Source of the DNA: Thalassobius sp002708925
Lineage (GTDB): Bacteria > Pseudomonadota > Alphaproteobacteria > Rhodobacterales > Rhodobacteraceae
DNA: 64,000 bases
Reading direction: 5' to 3'
Assembly (NCBI RefSeq): GCF_049803795.1
Contig: NZ_JBNAGJ010000008.1
Location: 88,767 to 152,766 of the forward strand
Position 1 is the first letter of the stretch; each line of letters begins with the position of its first letter. Positions 1 to 7,671 of the stretch are shown here, in pieces. A program made the translations under genes and the position numbers. Under the pieces are notes generated by a model. That model saw nothing but the letters and a program-made list of their open reading frames with translations, made no database searches and was not told where the DNA came from.

Positions 1-1
1 C

Positions 2-250
2 AAGCCGATTCTGGACGCCGCCATCACCCGGTTCCACATGTTCCAGCGGATGCGCACGGAACTGGAGGCCACCAAACAGGCGCTGGAGGAACGCAAAACC
101 CTGGACCGCGCCAAGGGCATCCTGATGAAGGCGCGCGGTGTCTCTGAAGAAGAGGCCTATGCCCTGTTGCGCAAAACCGCGATGGATCAGGGCAAGAAGA
201 TGATCGAGGTCGCCCAGTCTCTGGTCACCGCGGCGGGGCTGTTGTCATGA
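2..250 (+). CDS. nasT: NasT-type ANTAR antitermination response regulator (3' end only)
   Basis: Only the last 82 codons are in the window. They encode a linker helix followed by an ANTAR RNA-binding domain, with the typical run LDRAKGILMKARGVSEEEAY and a three-helix C-terminal bundle. The usual NasT is about 190-200 residues, so the receiver-like N-terminal domain lies upstream. NasT binds tandem hexaloop hairpins in the leader of nitrate-assimilation transcripts and prevents terminator formation. When nitrate and nitrite are absent it is held by NasS. The stop overlaps the nasS start in an ATGA (247-250), so the two are translationally coupled. A leader with matching hairpins lies at 1531-1637. 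The identity is well supported by the ANTAR sequence, the nasS partner and the target RNA. Confidence 0.92.
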   Translation, partial: KPILDAAITRFHMFQRMRTELEATKQALEERKTLDRAKGILMKARGVSEEEAYALLRKTAMDQGKKMIEVAQSLVTAAGLLS

Positions 251-1419
251 CGTTGAACATTACTGCGGGCTTTATCCCGCTGGTGGACGCCGCCCCGCTG
301 ATCATCGCCCGCGAACTGGGCTTTGCCGAAGAGGAAGGCCTGAACCTGGAGCTGCGCAAGGCCCCCAGCTGGGCCACGCTGCGCGACCTGCTGGCGCTGG
401 GGCAGATCGAGGCGGCGCATATGCTTTCCCCCACCCCGGTTGCCATGGCTTTGGGCCTGGGCGGGATGACCACGCGGCTGGACGCGCTGTCGGTGATGTC
501 GGTGAATGGCAATGTGATCGGCGTGTCCAAGGCGCTGGCCACCAAGCTGCACGCCGCCGGGCACGATTTCGATTTCAAATCCGCCCAAAAGGCCGGGCGC
601 GCGCTGATCGCCACCGGCCAGAGGCTGCGGATCGGGGTGCCTTTCCCGTTCTCGATGCACGCCGAGCTGCTGTATTACTGGCTGAACTCGCTGGGACTGG
701 CCGCGCCGCAATCGCTGGATATTCGCACCGTGCCGCCGCCGCTGATGGCGCAGGCGATTGCCGCCGATGAGATTGATGCCTTCTGCGTGGGCGAGCCTTG
801 GGGCTCGATCACCGTGGAAAATGACGTGGGCGAGCTGTTGCTGCCCTGCGCCGCGATCTGGGGGTTTTCTCCGGAAAAAGTGCTGGCCGTGCGTCATGAC
901 TGGACGGAATCCGACCCTGATCTGACCGGACGCCTGATGCGCGCGGTCTGGCGCGCCGGGCGCTGGCTGAACACCGAAGGCGCGCGCACGACGGCGGCCG
1001 AAATCCTGTCGCGCAGCCATTACATCGCCGTCGCCCCCGAGGTGATCGACCGCGCCCTGACCGGGCAGTTGGTGATCTCGGCCCGCGGCGACGAGCGCGA
1101 GACACCGCATTTTCTGGAATTCCACGCCGGCGCCGCGACCTTCCCCTGGAAAAGCCAGGCCGCCTGGATCGGCGCGCAGATCGCCGGACGGATGGGGCTG
1201 GACCGGACGCAGGCGATGCAGACCGCGCGGGCTGTGTTCCGCTCGGATCTGTACCGCACGCATCTGGCGCAAACCTCGGCCGAGATGCCCGGTGCCTCTG
1301 AAAAAGTCGAAGGCTCATTGGCCGAAAACACTGCCGTGGCCTCGGGGGGCGGGCAGCTCTATCTGCTGCGCGATCAGTTTTTCGATGGCCGCGTCTTTGA
1401 TCCCTTTGCGGCGGCATGA
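247..1419 (+). CDS. nasS: NasS nitrate/nitrite sensor (NrtA-like solute-binding protein without signal peptide)
   Basis: A 390-residue protein of the CmpA/NrtA nitrate-binding family. It starts MTLNITAGFIPLVDAAPLI with no signal peptide, so it should be cytoplasmic; this separates NasS from the periplasmic transporter protein encoded at 1681. The family signatures AHMLSPTPVA and CVGEPWGS, which contribute to the anion-binding cleft, are present. In the known NasS-NasT pair, ligand-free NasS sequesters NasT and nitrate or nitrite releases it. The gene overlaps nasT by four bases and is followed by a 261-bp gap holding the antiterminated leader. The length is normal for NasS. Confidence 0.92.
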   Translation: MTLNITAGFIPLVDAAPLIIARELGFAEEEGLNLELRKAPSWATLRDLLALGQIEAAHMLSPTPVAMALGLGGMTTRLDALSVMSVNGNVIGVSKALATKLHAAGHDFDFKSAQKAGRALIATGQRLRIGVPFPFSMHAELLYYWLNSLGLAAPQSLDIRTVPPPLMAQAIAADEIDAFCVGEPWGSITVENDVGELLLPCAAIWGFSPEKVLAVRHDWTESDPDLTGRLMRAVWRAGRWLNTEGARTTAAEILSRSHYIAVAPEVIDRALTGQLVISARGDERETPHFLEFHAGAATFPWKSQAAWIGAQIAGRMGLDRTQAMQTARAVFRSDLYRTHLAQTSAEMPGASEKVEGSLAENTAVASGGGQLYLLRDQFFDGRVFDPFAAA

Positions 1420-1530
1420 TTAAAAAACAGGCAAAATCCCGCAGCCAGCGCCGCATCGCAGCAAAAACCGGGAAATTCGCGCCTGCGGGACTTGCTGAAC
1501 CCGCCGAATCCCCCTCATCTTGGCCCACAA

Positions 1531-1637
1531 GACGTAACAAGGGCGTTGCGTCTATCGAAATTCCCCGATGATCCGGGAAACCCTGAGCAAAGCCGCTCGA
1601 CCCTCTGCATAGGCAGAGTGCGTCAGCGGCTTTTTTG
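1531..1637 (+). promoter_or_regulatory. NasT-responsive ANTAR leader RNA: two hexaloop hairpins with an overlapping terminator
   Basis: Hairpin P1 has an 8-bp stem, gacgtaac (1531-1538) against gttgcgtc (1545-1552), closing the hexaloop aagggc. Hairpin P2 is gagc (1585-1588) with gctc (1595-1598), closing the hexaloop aaagcc, with a possible extra U-G pair. Both loops have A at position 1 and G at position 4, the published hallmark of ANTAR target RNAs. P2 shares bases 1589-1597 with the 5' arm of a terminator ending at 1637, so P2 and the terminator cannot form together. This is the expected NasT antitermination switch for the nrt-nas operon starting at 1681. Confidence 0.88.
1589..1637 (+). 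terminator. Leader terminator of the nrt-nas operon
   Basis: Outer stem aaagccgct (1589-1597) pairs with agcggcttt (1625-1633). A gac/gtc extension follows one bulged base, and an inner hairpin ctctgc/gcagag (1603-1618) closes the structure. A run of six T follows (1631-1636). The 5' arm is also the loop and 3' arm of the second ANTAR hairpin, which makes the two structures mutually exclusive. Confidence 0.88.
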
Positions 1638-1680
1638 TTGTTCCGACTTTTCGGAGCGTTGAATAAAGGACAGACAGAGA

Positions 1681-3048
1681 ATGAAACGTATCGCCTCTAT
1701 CCTGGCAGCCACGACCATGCTGGTGACCCCCGCGGCTGCAGAAATGCTGGACGTCGAAAAGGACGAACTGAAGTTCGGCTTCATCAAGCTGACCGACATG
1801 GCGCCCCTGGCTGTGGCCTATGAGAAAGGCTATTTCGAGGACGAAGGCCTGTTCGTGACCCTGGAAGCGCAGGCAAACTGGAAAGTCCTGCTGGACGGCG
1901 TGATCTCGGGCACTTTGGACGGCGCGCATATGCTGGCCGGTCAGCCCCTGGCCGCCACCATCGGCTTCGGCACCGAGGCGCATATCATCACCCCCTTCTC
2001 GATGGACCTGAACGGCAACGGCATCACCGTGTCGAACGAAATCTGGGCCCAGATGAAGGAACACATCCCCCATGACGCAGACGGCAAGCCGATCCACCCG
2101 ATCAGCGCCGCCGCGCTGAAGCCCGTCGTTGAGAAATACAAGGACGAGGGCAAGCCCTTTAACATGGGCATGGTGTTCCCCGTGTCGACCCACAACTACG
2201 AACTGCGTTACTGGCTGGCCGCTGGCGGGCTGGAGCCGGGCTTCTACAGCCCTGAAAACGTGACCGGCCAGATCGGCGCCGATGTGCTGCTGTCCGTGAC
2301 GCCTCCGCCGCAGATGCCCGCCACCATGGAAGCCGGCACCATCTACGGCTACTGCGTGGGCGAGCCGTGGAACCAGCAGGCCGTGTTCAAAGGCATCGGC
2401 GTTCCGGTCATCACCGACTATGAGCTGTGGAAAAACAACCCCGAGAAGGTCTTTGGCCTGTCGGCAGAGTTCCAGCAGGAAAACCCCAACACCACCATCG
2501 CCATCACCAAGGCTCTGATCCGCGCAGCAATGTGGCTGGATGAGAACGACAACGCCAACCGCCCCGAGGCCGTGGAAATCCTGAGCCGCTCGGAATATGT
2601 GGGCGCTGACTACGAAGTGATCGCGAACTCGATGACCGGCACGTTCGAGTACGAAAAAGGCGACAAGCGCGCCGTGCCCGATTTCAACGTGTTCTTCCGC
2701 TATAACGCGACCTACCCCTACTATTCCGACGCTGTGTGGTACCTGACCCAGATGCGCCGCTGGGGCCAGATCGCCGAGGCCAAGCCGGATAGCTGGTACG
2801 ACGAAGTCGCCAAATCGGTCTACAAGCCGGAAATCTACCTGGAAGCCGCCAAAAGCCTGATCGACGACGGGCTGGCCACCGAGGACATGTTTGACTTTGG
2901 TTCGGACGGCTACAAGGCCCCCACCCCGGCCGAGGACATCATCGACGGCATCGCCTATGACGGCAAAGCCCCGAACGCCTATCTGGACAGCCTGCCGATC
3001 GGCCTGAAAGGCGCCCAGGTTGTCGAAGGCAACGAAGTAAAGGGCTAA
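1681..3048 (+). CDS. nrtA: Nitrate ABC transporter, periplasmic substrate-binding protein
   Basis: A 455-residue CmpA/NrtA-family protein. An N-terminal Sec-type signal peptide (MKRIASILAATTMLVTPAAA, cleavage after about residue 20) sends it to the periplasm, where it delivers nitrate and possibly nitrite to NrtB/NrtCD. It shares AHMLAGQPLA and CVGEPWNQ with the sensor NasS encoded just upstream. It is the first gene after the antiterminated leader. The start follows an aaagga Shine-Dalgarno-like run. A strong stem-loop follows the stop and may raise its yield over the membrane subunits. Nitrate specificity is inferred from the operon. Confidence 0.93.
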   Translation: MKRIASILAATTMLVTPAAAEMLDVEKDELKFGFIKLTDMAPLAVAYEKGYFEDEGLFVTLEAQANWKVLLDGVISGTLDGAHMLAGQPLAATIGFGTEAHIITPFSMDLNGNGITVSNEIWAQMKEHIPHDADGKPIHPISAAALKPVVEKYKDEGKPFNMGMVFPVSTHNYELRYWLAAGGLEPGFYSPENVTGQIGADVLLSVTPPPQMPATMEAGTIYGYCVGEPWNQQAVFKGIGVPVITDYELWKNNPEKVFGLSAEFQQENPNTTIAITKALIRAAMWLDENDNANRPEAVEILSRSEYVGADYEVIANSMTGTFEYEKGDKRAVPDFNVFFRYNATYPYYSDAVWYLTQMRRWGQIAEAKPDSWYDEVAKSVYKPEIYLEAAKSLIDDGLATEDMFDFGSDGYKAPTPAEDIIDGIAYDGKAPNAYLDSLPIGLKGAQVVEGNEVKG

Positions 3049-3055
3049 CGCCCTC

Positions 3056-3088
3056 GGGCCGGGCGGCTGCTCCCCTTGCGCCCGGCCC
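3056..3088 (+). promoter_or_regulatory. GC-rich stem-loop between nrtA and nrtB
   Basis: Perfect 9-bp arms gggccgggc (3056-3064) and gcccggccc (3080-3088) with no T-tract. Hairpins of this kind after binding-protein genes usually protect the upstream mRNA or cause partial termination. That role is inferred here. Confidence 0.55.
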
Positions 3089-3124
3089 CACCCCTTAACC
3101 GCGAAACCCCGCAGGATCAGACAG

Positions 3125-4219
3125 ATGACCGCAATTGACCCCCAAACCCTGTCCGAGGCTGACAAGGCTGCTGAAAAAGAAGCCCGCCGCGCCCGGATGT
3201 TCACCCGCATCAACAAGATGGATGCCTGGTTCAAGGTACTGGGCCTTGCTTGGATCACGCCGATCCTGAAAGCCATCGCTGGCGATAACCCCCGCGCCCA
3301 GGGCAAGGAAATCTGGCAATTGCTGGGGGTTCCCCTGCTGGCCATCCTGGCCTTCTTGCTGCTGTGGGGCACGCTGGCCCCCAAGGTGCAGACCTCGCTG
3401 GGGGCAATCCCCGGCCCCGCCGCCGTGTGGGAACAGGTTGAAAACCTGCACGAGGACCACCTGCGCGAAAAAGACAAAGAGGCCGCTTTCTATGACCGTC
3501 AGGACGCGCGCAATGCCAAGCTGATCGCCGCCGGCAAAGAAGATAAGGTCAAAGAGCGCGCCTATACCGGCAAACCCACCTATTACCAGCAGATCTGGAC
3601 CTCGATCAAAACCGTGTTCTTCGGGTTCCTGATCGCCACCATCGTGGCTGTTCCGGTCGGTATCGCCGCCGGTCTGTCCAAGACCGCCAATGCCGCCGTG
3701 AACCCGATTGTGCAGATCTTTAAACCCGTGTCGCCGCTGGCCTGGCTGCCGATCGTGACCATGGTTGTCTCGGCTGTGTATGCCACCAATGACGGGATGT
3801 TCTCAAAAAGCTTCCTGATCTCGGCCATCACCGTGACCCTGTGTTCGCTGTGGCCGACGCTGATCAACACCGCATTGGGGGTCAGCTCGATTGATAAGGA
3901 TCTGGTCGCCGTGTCCAAGGTTCTGAAAATGAACACCTATACCAAGATCACCAAGCTGGTGCTGCCCTCGGCCCTGCCGCTGATCTTTACCGGCCTGCGC
4001 CTGTCGCTGGGGGTTGGCTGGATGGTGCTGATCGCCGCTGAAATGCTGGCGCAGAACCCCGGTCTGGGCAAGTTCGTCTGGGATGAGTTCCAGAACGGCT
4101 CCAGCCAGTCGCTAGCGAAAATCATGGTGGCCGTGTTCACCATCGGGATCATCGGCTTCTTGCTGGACCGTGTGATGTTCGCCCTGCAATCGCTGTTCAC
4201 CTTCTCGAATAATCGGTGA
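3125..4219 (+). CDS. nrtB: Nitrate ABC transporter permease with extended N-terminus
   Basis: A 364-residue inner-membrane permease of the NrtB/SsuC type. A charged N-terminal tail (about 1-60) is followed by one membrane segment (GVPLLAILAFLLLWGTL), a strongly charged loop of about 65 residues, and then the five-helix permease core (about 160-350). The core carries the EAA-type loop near LVLPSALPLIFTGLRLSLGV. Cyanobacterial NrtB is about 280 residues, so the tail and charged loop are extra. It pairs with the double ATPase NrtCD, whose start lies just past the stop. Confidence 0.9.
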   Translation: MTAIDPQTLSEADKAAEKEARRARMFTRINKMDAWFKVLGLAWITPILKAIAGDNPRAQGKEIWQLLGVPLLAILAFLLLWGTLAPKVQTSLGAIPGPAAVWEQVENLHEDHLREKDKEAAFYDRQDARNAKLIAAGKEDKVKERAYTGKPTYYQQIWTSIKTVFFGFLIATIVAVPVGIAAGLSKTANAAVNPIVQIFKPVSPLAWLPIVTMVVSAVYATNDGMFSKSFLISAITVTLCSLWPTLINTALGVSSIDKDLVAVSKVLKMNTYTKITKLVLPSALPLIFTGLRLSLGVGWMVLIAAEMLAQNPGLGKFVWDEFQNGSSQSLAKIMVAVFTIGIIGFLLDRVMFALQSLFTFSNNR

Positions 4220-4224
4220 TCCCC

Positions 4225-5907
4225 ATGTCGATTAGTTTCAAAAACGTCCACAAAAGCTTTGGTGAGGGAACGAACGCTCACCATGTTCTGAAAAACATCA
4301 ACCTTGAGGTAGAGGAAGGCGAGTTTCTGGTCATCCTGGGCTTTTCCGGCACCGGCAAGACCACGCTGATCAACCTGATGGCCGGTCTGGACACCCCCAC
4401 CAAGGGCGAGGTCACCTATAAGGGCCAGCCCATCACGGGCCCCGGCCCCGAACGGGGGGTGATTTTCCAAAGTTACTCGCTGATGCCCTGGCTGACGGTG
4501 AACGGCAATGTCGGGCTGGCGGTGGACACGATCTTCCCCAATCTCAGCAAAAAAGAACGCGCTGAAAAAGTGGCCCATTACGTTAATATGGTGGGCCTGC
4601 CCCATGCGGCAACGCGCCGTCCGGCGGAATTGTCGGGCGGGATGCGCCAGCGTGTGAACGTGGCCCGCGCCCTGGCGATGAACCCCGAGATGCTGCTGCT
4701 GGACGAGCCCTTGTCGGCGCTGGACGCGCTGACCCGCGCCAACCTGGCCGATGAGATCGAACACATCTGGGAAGCGGACAAGAAAACCTGCGTTCTGATC
4801 ACCAATGACGTGGACGAGGCGATCATCCTGGCCGACCGCATCATTCCGCTGAACCCGGACGGAACCCTGGGCGAGGCCTTTACCGTGGACATCCCCCGCC
4901 CCCGCGACCGGATGGAGATGAACCACCACGAGGGCTTCAAGAAACTGCGCTCGGAGGTGACGAAATACCTGATGGATGTCGGGATCGAGGCCAAGGCCGA
5001 AGGCACCCGCATCCTGCCCAATGTGGAACCGATCCACGCGGGCTCGGACGTGCCGGCCGCCGTGGCCGACGCGCAGAAGGGCATGATCGACCGCAACTTC
5101 CTGGACTTCAGCCAGTTGCACAAGATCTACCCCACCCCCAAGGGCCCGCTGACCGTGGTCGAGGATTTCAACCTGAAGCTCAACAAGGGCGAGTTCATCT
5201 CGCTGATCGGGCATTCGGGCTGCGGCAAATCCACCGTGCTGACCATGGCCGCCGGGCTGAACTCGATTTCCAAGGGCGCGATCAAACTGGACGGCCGCCA
5301 TGTGGAAGGCGCCGATCCCGAACGCGCCGTGGTGTTCCAGTCGCCCAACCTGTTCCCCTGGCTGACAGCCCGCGAAAACTGCGCCATCGGCGTGGACAAG
5401 GTCTATCCCAAGGCCAGCCAGGCCGAGCGTCAGGACGTGGTGGAATACTATCTGGAACGTGTCGGCATGGCCGATGCGATGGACCGGCCCGCCCATTCCA
5501 TGTCCAACGGGATGAAGCAACGTGTGGGCATCGCCCGCGCCTTTGCCCTGTCGCCGAAACTGCTGCTGCTGGATGAACCTTTCGGGATGCTGGACAGCCT
5601 GACCCGATGGGAGCTGCAAGAGGTTCTGATGGAGGTCTGGGAGCGCACCAAGGTGACCGCCATCTGCGTAACCCATGACGTGGACGAGGCGATCTTGCTG
5701 GCGGACCGCGTGGTCATGATGACCAACGGACCGCAGGCCACCATCGGGAAAATCGTCGATGTGGATCTACCGCGCCCGCGCTCGCGCAAGGCGCTTCTGG
5801 ATCACCCCGACTACTACAACTTCCGCCAGGAAGTTCTTGATTTCCTTGAGGAATACGAGCACGGCGCCAAGCCGAAACCGAAAGCCAAAGCCATAGCCGC
5901 GGAGTAA
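4225..5907 (+). CDS. nrtCD: Fused double ATPase of the nitrate ABC transporter (NrtC-NrtD type)
   Basis: One chain of 560 residues carries two ABC ATPase domains in tandem. Domain 1 has Walker A GFSGTGKTT, signature LSGGMRQRV and Walker B LLLDEP. Domain 2 has GHSGCGKST, SNGMKQRV and LLLDEP. The linker runs through IPRPRDR and about 70 further residues. Domain 1 reads ITNDVDEA where the switch (H-loop) histidine belongs (Asn194). Domain 2 keeps it (VTHDVDEA, His484). The solute-binding-like tail of cyanobacterial NrtC is absent. I prefer ATG 4225 (MSISFKNVHKSFG); an in-frame GTG at 4216 overlaps the nrtB stop and is possible. Confidence 0.9.
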   Translation: MSISFKNVHKSFGEGTNAHHVLKNINLEVEEGEFLVILGFSGTGKTTLINLMAGLDTPTKGEVTYKGQPITGPGPERGVIFQSYSLMPWLTVNGNVGLAVDTIFPNLSKKERAEKVAHYVNMVGLPHAATRRPAELSGGMRQRVNVARALAMNPEMLLLDEPLSALDALTRANLADEIEHIWEADKKTCVLITNDVDEAIILADRIIPLNPDGTLGEAFTVDIPRPRDRMEMNHHEGFKKLRSEVTKYLMDVGIEAKAEGTRILPNVEPIHAGSDVPAAVADAQKGMIDRNFLDFSQLHKIYPTPKGPLTVVEDFNLKLNKGEFISLIGHSGCGKSTVLTMAAGLNSISKGAIKLDGRHVEGADPERAVVFQSPNLFPWLTARENCAIGVDKVYPKASQAERQDVVEYYLERVGMADAMDRPAHSMSNGMKQRVGIARAFALSPKLLLLDEPFGMLDSLTRWELQEVLMEVWERTKVTAICVTHDVDEAILLADRVVMMTNGPQATIGKIVDVDLPRPRSRKALLDHPDYYNFRQEVLDFLEEYEHGAKPKPKAKAIAAE

Positions 5908-5911
5908 GCCA

Positions 5912-6331
5912 ATGGAAGACGCACAGATTCAGCTGGTTCAGGACAGTTTTGCCAAGGTTGTCCCGATCAAGGAAAAAGCCGCCGAGATTTTCTATGCACG
6001 CCTGTTTGAAACAGCCCCCGAGGTGAAACCCTATTTCAAGGGCAATATGGACGAGCAGGGCATGAAGCTGATGACCACGCTGGGGGTTGTCGTCAACGGG
6101 CTGCGCGATCTGGATAAAATCGTTCCCGTCGCGCAGCAGCTGGCCGTCAAACACGTGGACTATGGCGTTCAGGCCGAGGATTACGATAAGGTCGGCGCGG
6201 CGCTTCTCTATACGCTGGGCGCGGGTCTGGGCGATGGGTTCACCGATGAGGTCCAGAACGCCTGGACCGTGGCCTATACCACCCTGGCCGGCGTCATGAT
6301 CGGTGCCGCCTATCCGGAGGCGGCCGAATAA
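5912..6331 (+). CDS. Single-domain bacterial globin in the nitrate operon
   Basis: A 139-residue globin without a reductase domain. His81 (LAVKHVDYGV) fits the proximal haem ligand, and F27-Y28 near the B-helix fits a tyrosine at B10, as in NO-dioxygenase-type globins. It starts four bases after nrtCD and is followed after two bases by the FAD protein, so it belongs to the same transcript. A role in removing nitric oxide, or in redox chemistry with the neighbouring FAD protein, is inferred from context. No activity can be read from the sequence alone. Confidence 0.88.
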   Translation: MEDAQIQLVQDSFAKVVPIKEKAAEIFYARLFETAPEVKPYFKGNMDEQGMKLMTTLGVVVNGLRDLDKIVPVAQQLAVKHVDYGVQAEDYDKVGAALLYTLGAGLGDGFTDEVQNAWTVAYTTLAGVMIGAAYPEAAE

Positions 6332-6333
6332 TC

Positions 6334-7575
6334 ATGCCGCAGAAGCTTGTTGTCATAGGTGCAGGGATGGCCTCGGGGCGGGTGCTGGATCACCTGCTGG
6401 CCGACGCGCCGGACGCCTATGACGTCACCCTCTTCAATGCTGAACCTCGCGGGAATTATAACCGGCTGATGCTGTCTCCGGTTCTGGCGGGGGAAAAGAC
6501 CTATCCCGAAATCGTCACCCACGATGATGCCTGGTATGCGCAAAACGCTGTGACCTGCCGCTTTGGCGAGCGCGTCACCGGCATTGACCGCGACCGCAAG
6601 GTGGTGATGTCCGAGACGGGCGAAGTTCCCTATGACAAACTTGTGCTGGGCATGGGATCGACCCCCTTCATGATCCCCCTGCCCGGCCACGATCTGAAAG
6701 GCGTGATCGCCTATCGTGACCTCGAAGATACCGAGCGCATGATCGCCCTGGGTGCCAGACCCGGCGCGCGGGCGGTGGTGATCGGCGGCGGTCTACTGGG
6801 GCTGGAGGCCGCAGCCGGAATGCAGGCGCGCGGCGTGGATGTGACCGTGGTGCATATCATGGGCCATCTGATGGAGCGTCAGCTGGATCCGGCCGCGGGC
6901 TTTTTGTTGCGCCAGGCGCTGACGGATCGCGGCATCAAGGTGATGTGCAGCGCCAATTCGCAGGAAATCGTCGGGCAGGATGGCCATGTCACCGCCCTGC
7001 GCCTGGAAGACGGCACCGAGCTGCCCTGCGATCTGCTGGTTATGGCCGTGGGCATCCGCCCGGCCACGGCCCTGGGCATTCAGGCCGGGCTAGAGGTCAA
7101 CCGCGGCATCGTGGTCAATGACCAGATGGTCACCTCGGACCCTGATATTCTGGCCGTGGGCGAATGCGTGGAACATGACGGGGCGCTTTTTGGCCTGGTC
7201 GCGCCGCTTTACGATCAGGCGCAGATCGTCGCCAAAACGCTGCAAGGCATCCCCGCACGGTTCGTGAACAAGGAAGTGTCCACCAAACTGAAGGTCACAG
7301 GCTGCGATCTGTTCAGCGCGGGCGATTTCGCCGAGGGCGAGGACCGGCAGGACATCATCCTGCGCGACCCCACCGGGAAATCCTATAAGCGACTGATCCT
7401 CAAGGATAATAACATCATCGGGGCCGTCATGTACGGCGATACGGCCGATGGCGGCTGGTTCTATAACCTGATCCGAGATGGCGCCGACATCACCGACATG
7501 CGCGAGACCCTGATCTTTGGTCCCGATTTCCAGGGAGGGCCCCCAGTGGACCCTATGGAGGCCGTTGCAGCCTAA
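6334..7575 (+). CDS. FAD/NAD(P)H electron-transfer protein for assimilatory nitrate reductase (NirB N-terminal-like)
   Basis: A 413-residue pyridine-nucleotide-disulfide-type flavoprotein. The FAD motif is VVIGAGMASG near residue 5 and the NAD(P) motif is VVIGGGLLGLEAA near residue 149. A Rubredoxin-reductase-like C-terminal region is present. It corresponds to the first half of the nitrite reductase NirB/NasB but lacks the Fe-S and sirohaem modules. It therefore cannot reduce nitrite and more likely passes electrons to NasA, like Klebsiella NasC. It lies between the globin and nasA in one operon. The gap to nasA holds a small ctccg/cggag hairpin near 7626-7648. Confidence 0.85.
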   Translation: MPQKLVVIGAGMASGRVLDHLLADAPDAYDVTLFNAEPRGNYNRLMLSPVLAGEKTYPEIVTHDDAWYAQNAVTCRFGERVTGIDRDRKVVMSETGEVPYDKLVLGMGSTPFMIPLPGHDLKGVIAYRDLEDTERMIALGARPGARAVVIGGGLLGLEAAAGMQARGVDVTVVHIMGHLMERQLDPAAGFLLRQALTDRGIKVMCSANSQEIVGQDGHVTALRLEDGTELPCDLLVMAVGIRPATALGIQAGLEVNRGIVVNDQMVTSDPDILAVGECVEHDGALFGLVAPLYDQAQIVAKTLQGIPARFVNKEVSTKLKVTGCDLFSAGDFAEGEDRQDIILRDPTGKSYKRLILKDNNIIGAVMYGDTADGGWFYNLIRDGADITDMRETLIFGPDFQGGPPVDPMEAVAA

Positions 7576-7671
7576 CCGGATAACGGATGGCTGCAACGGC
7601 GAAACAGGACAGTGAATTAACGTCCCCTCCGGGTGCCACACTCGGAGGAGACCCCGCCAAGGGAAACCAGA

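Noticed and set aside
1420..1530. Sigma-54 or sigma-70 promoter upstream of the nas leader
   Set aside because: Several partial matches (for example ttggcccacaagacgt) lacked the right spacing or overlapped the first hairpin.
3937..5676. Long minus-strand frame opposite nrtB/nrtCD
   Set aside because: It mirrors the strongly biased codons of the plus-strand ABC genes and has no recognisable domain. It is a shadow of real coding sequence.
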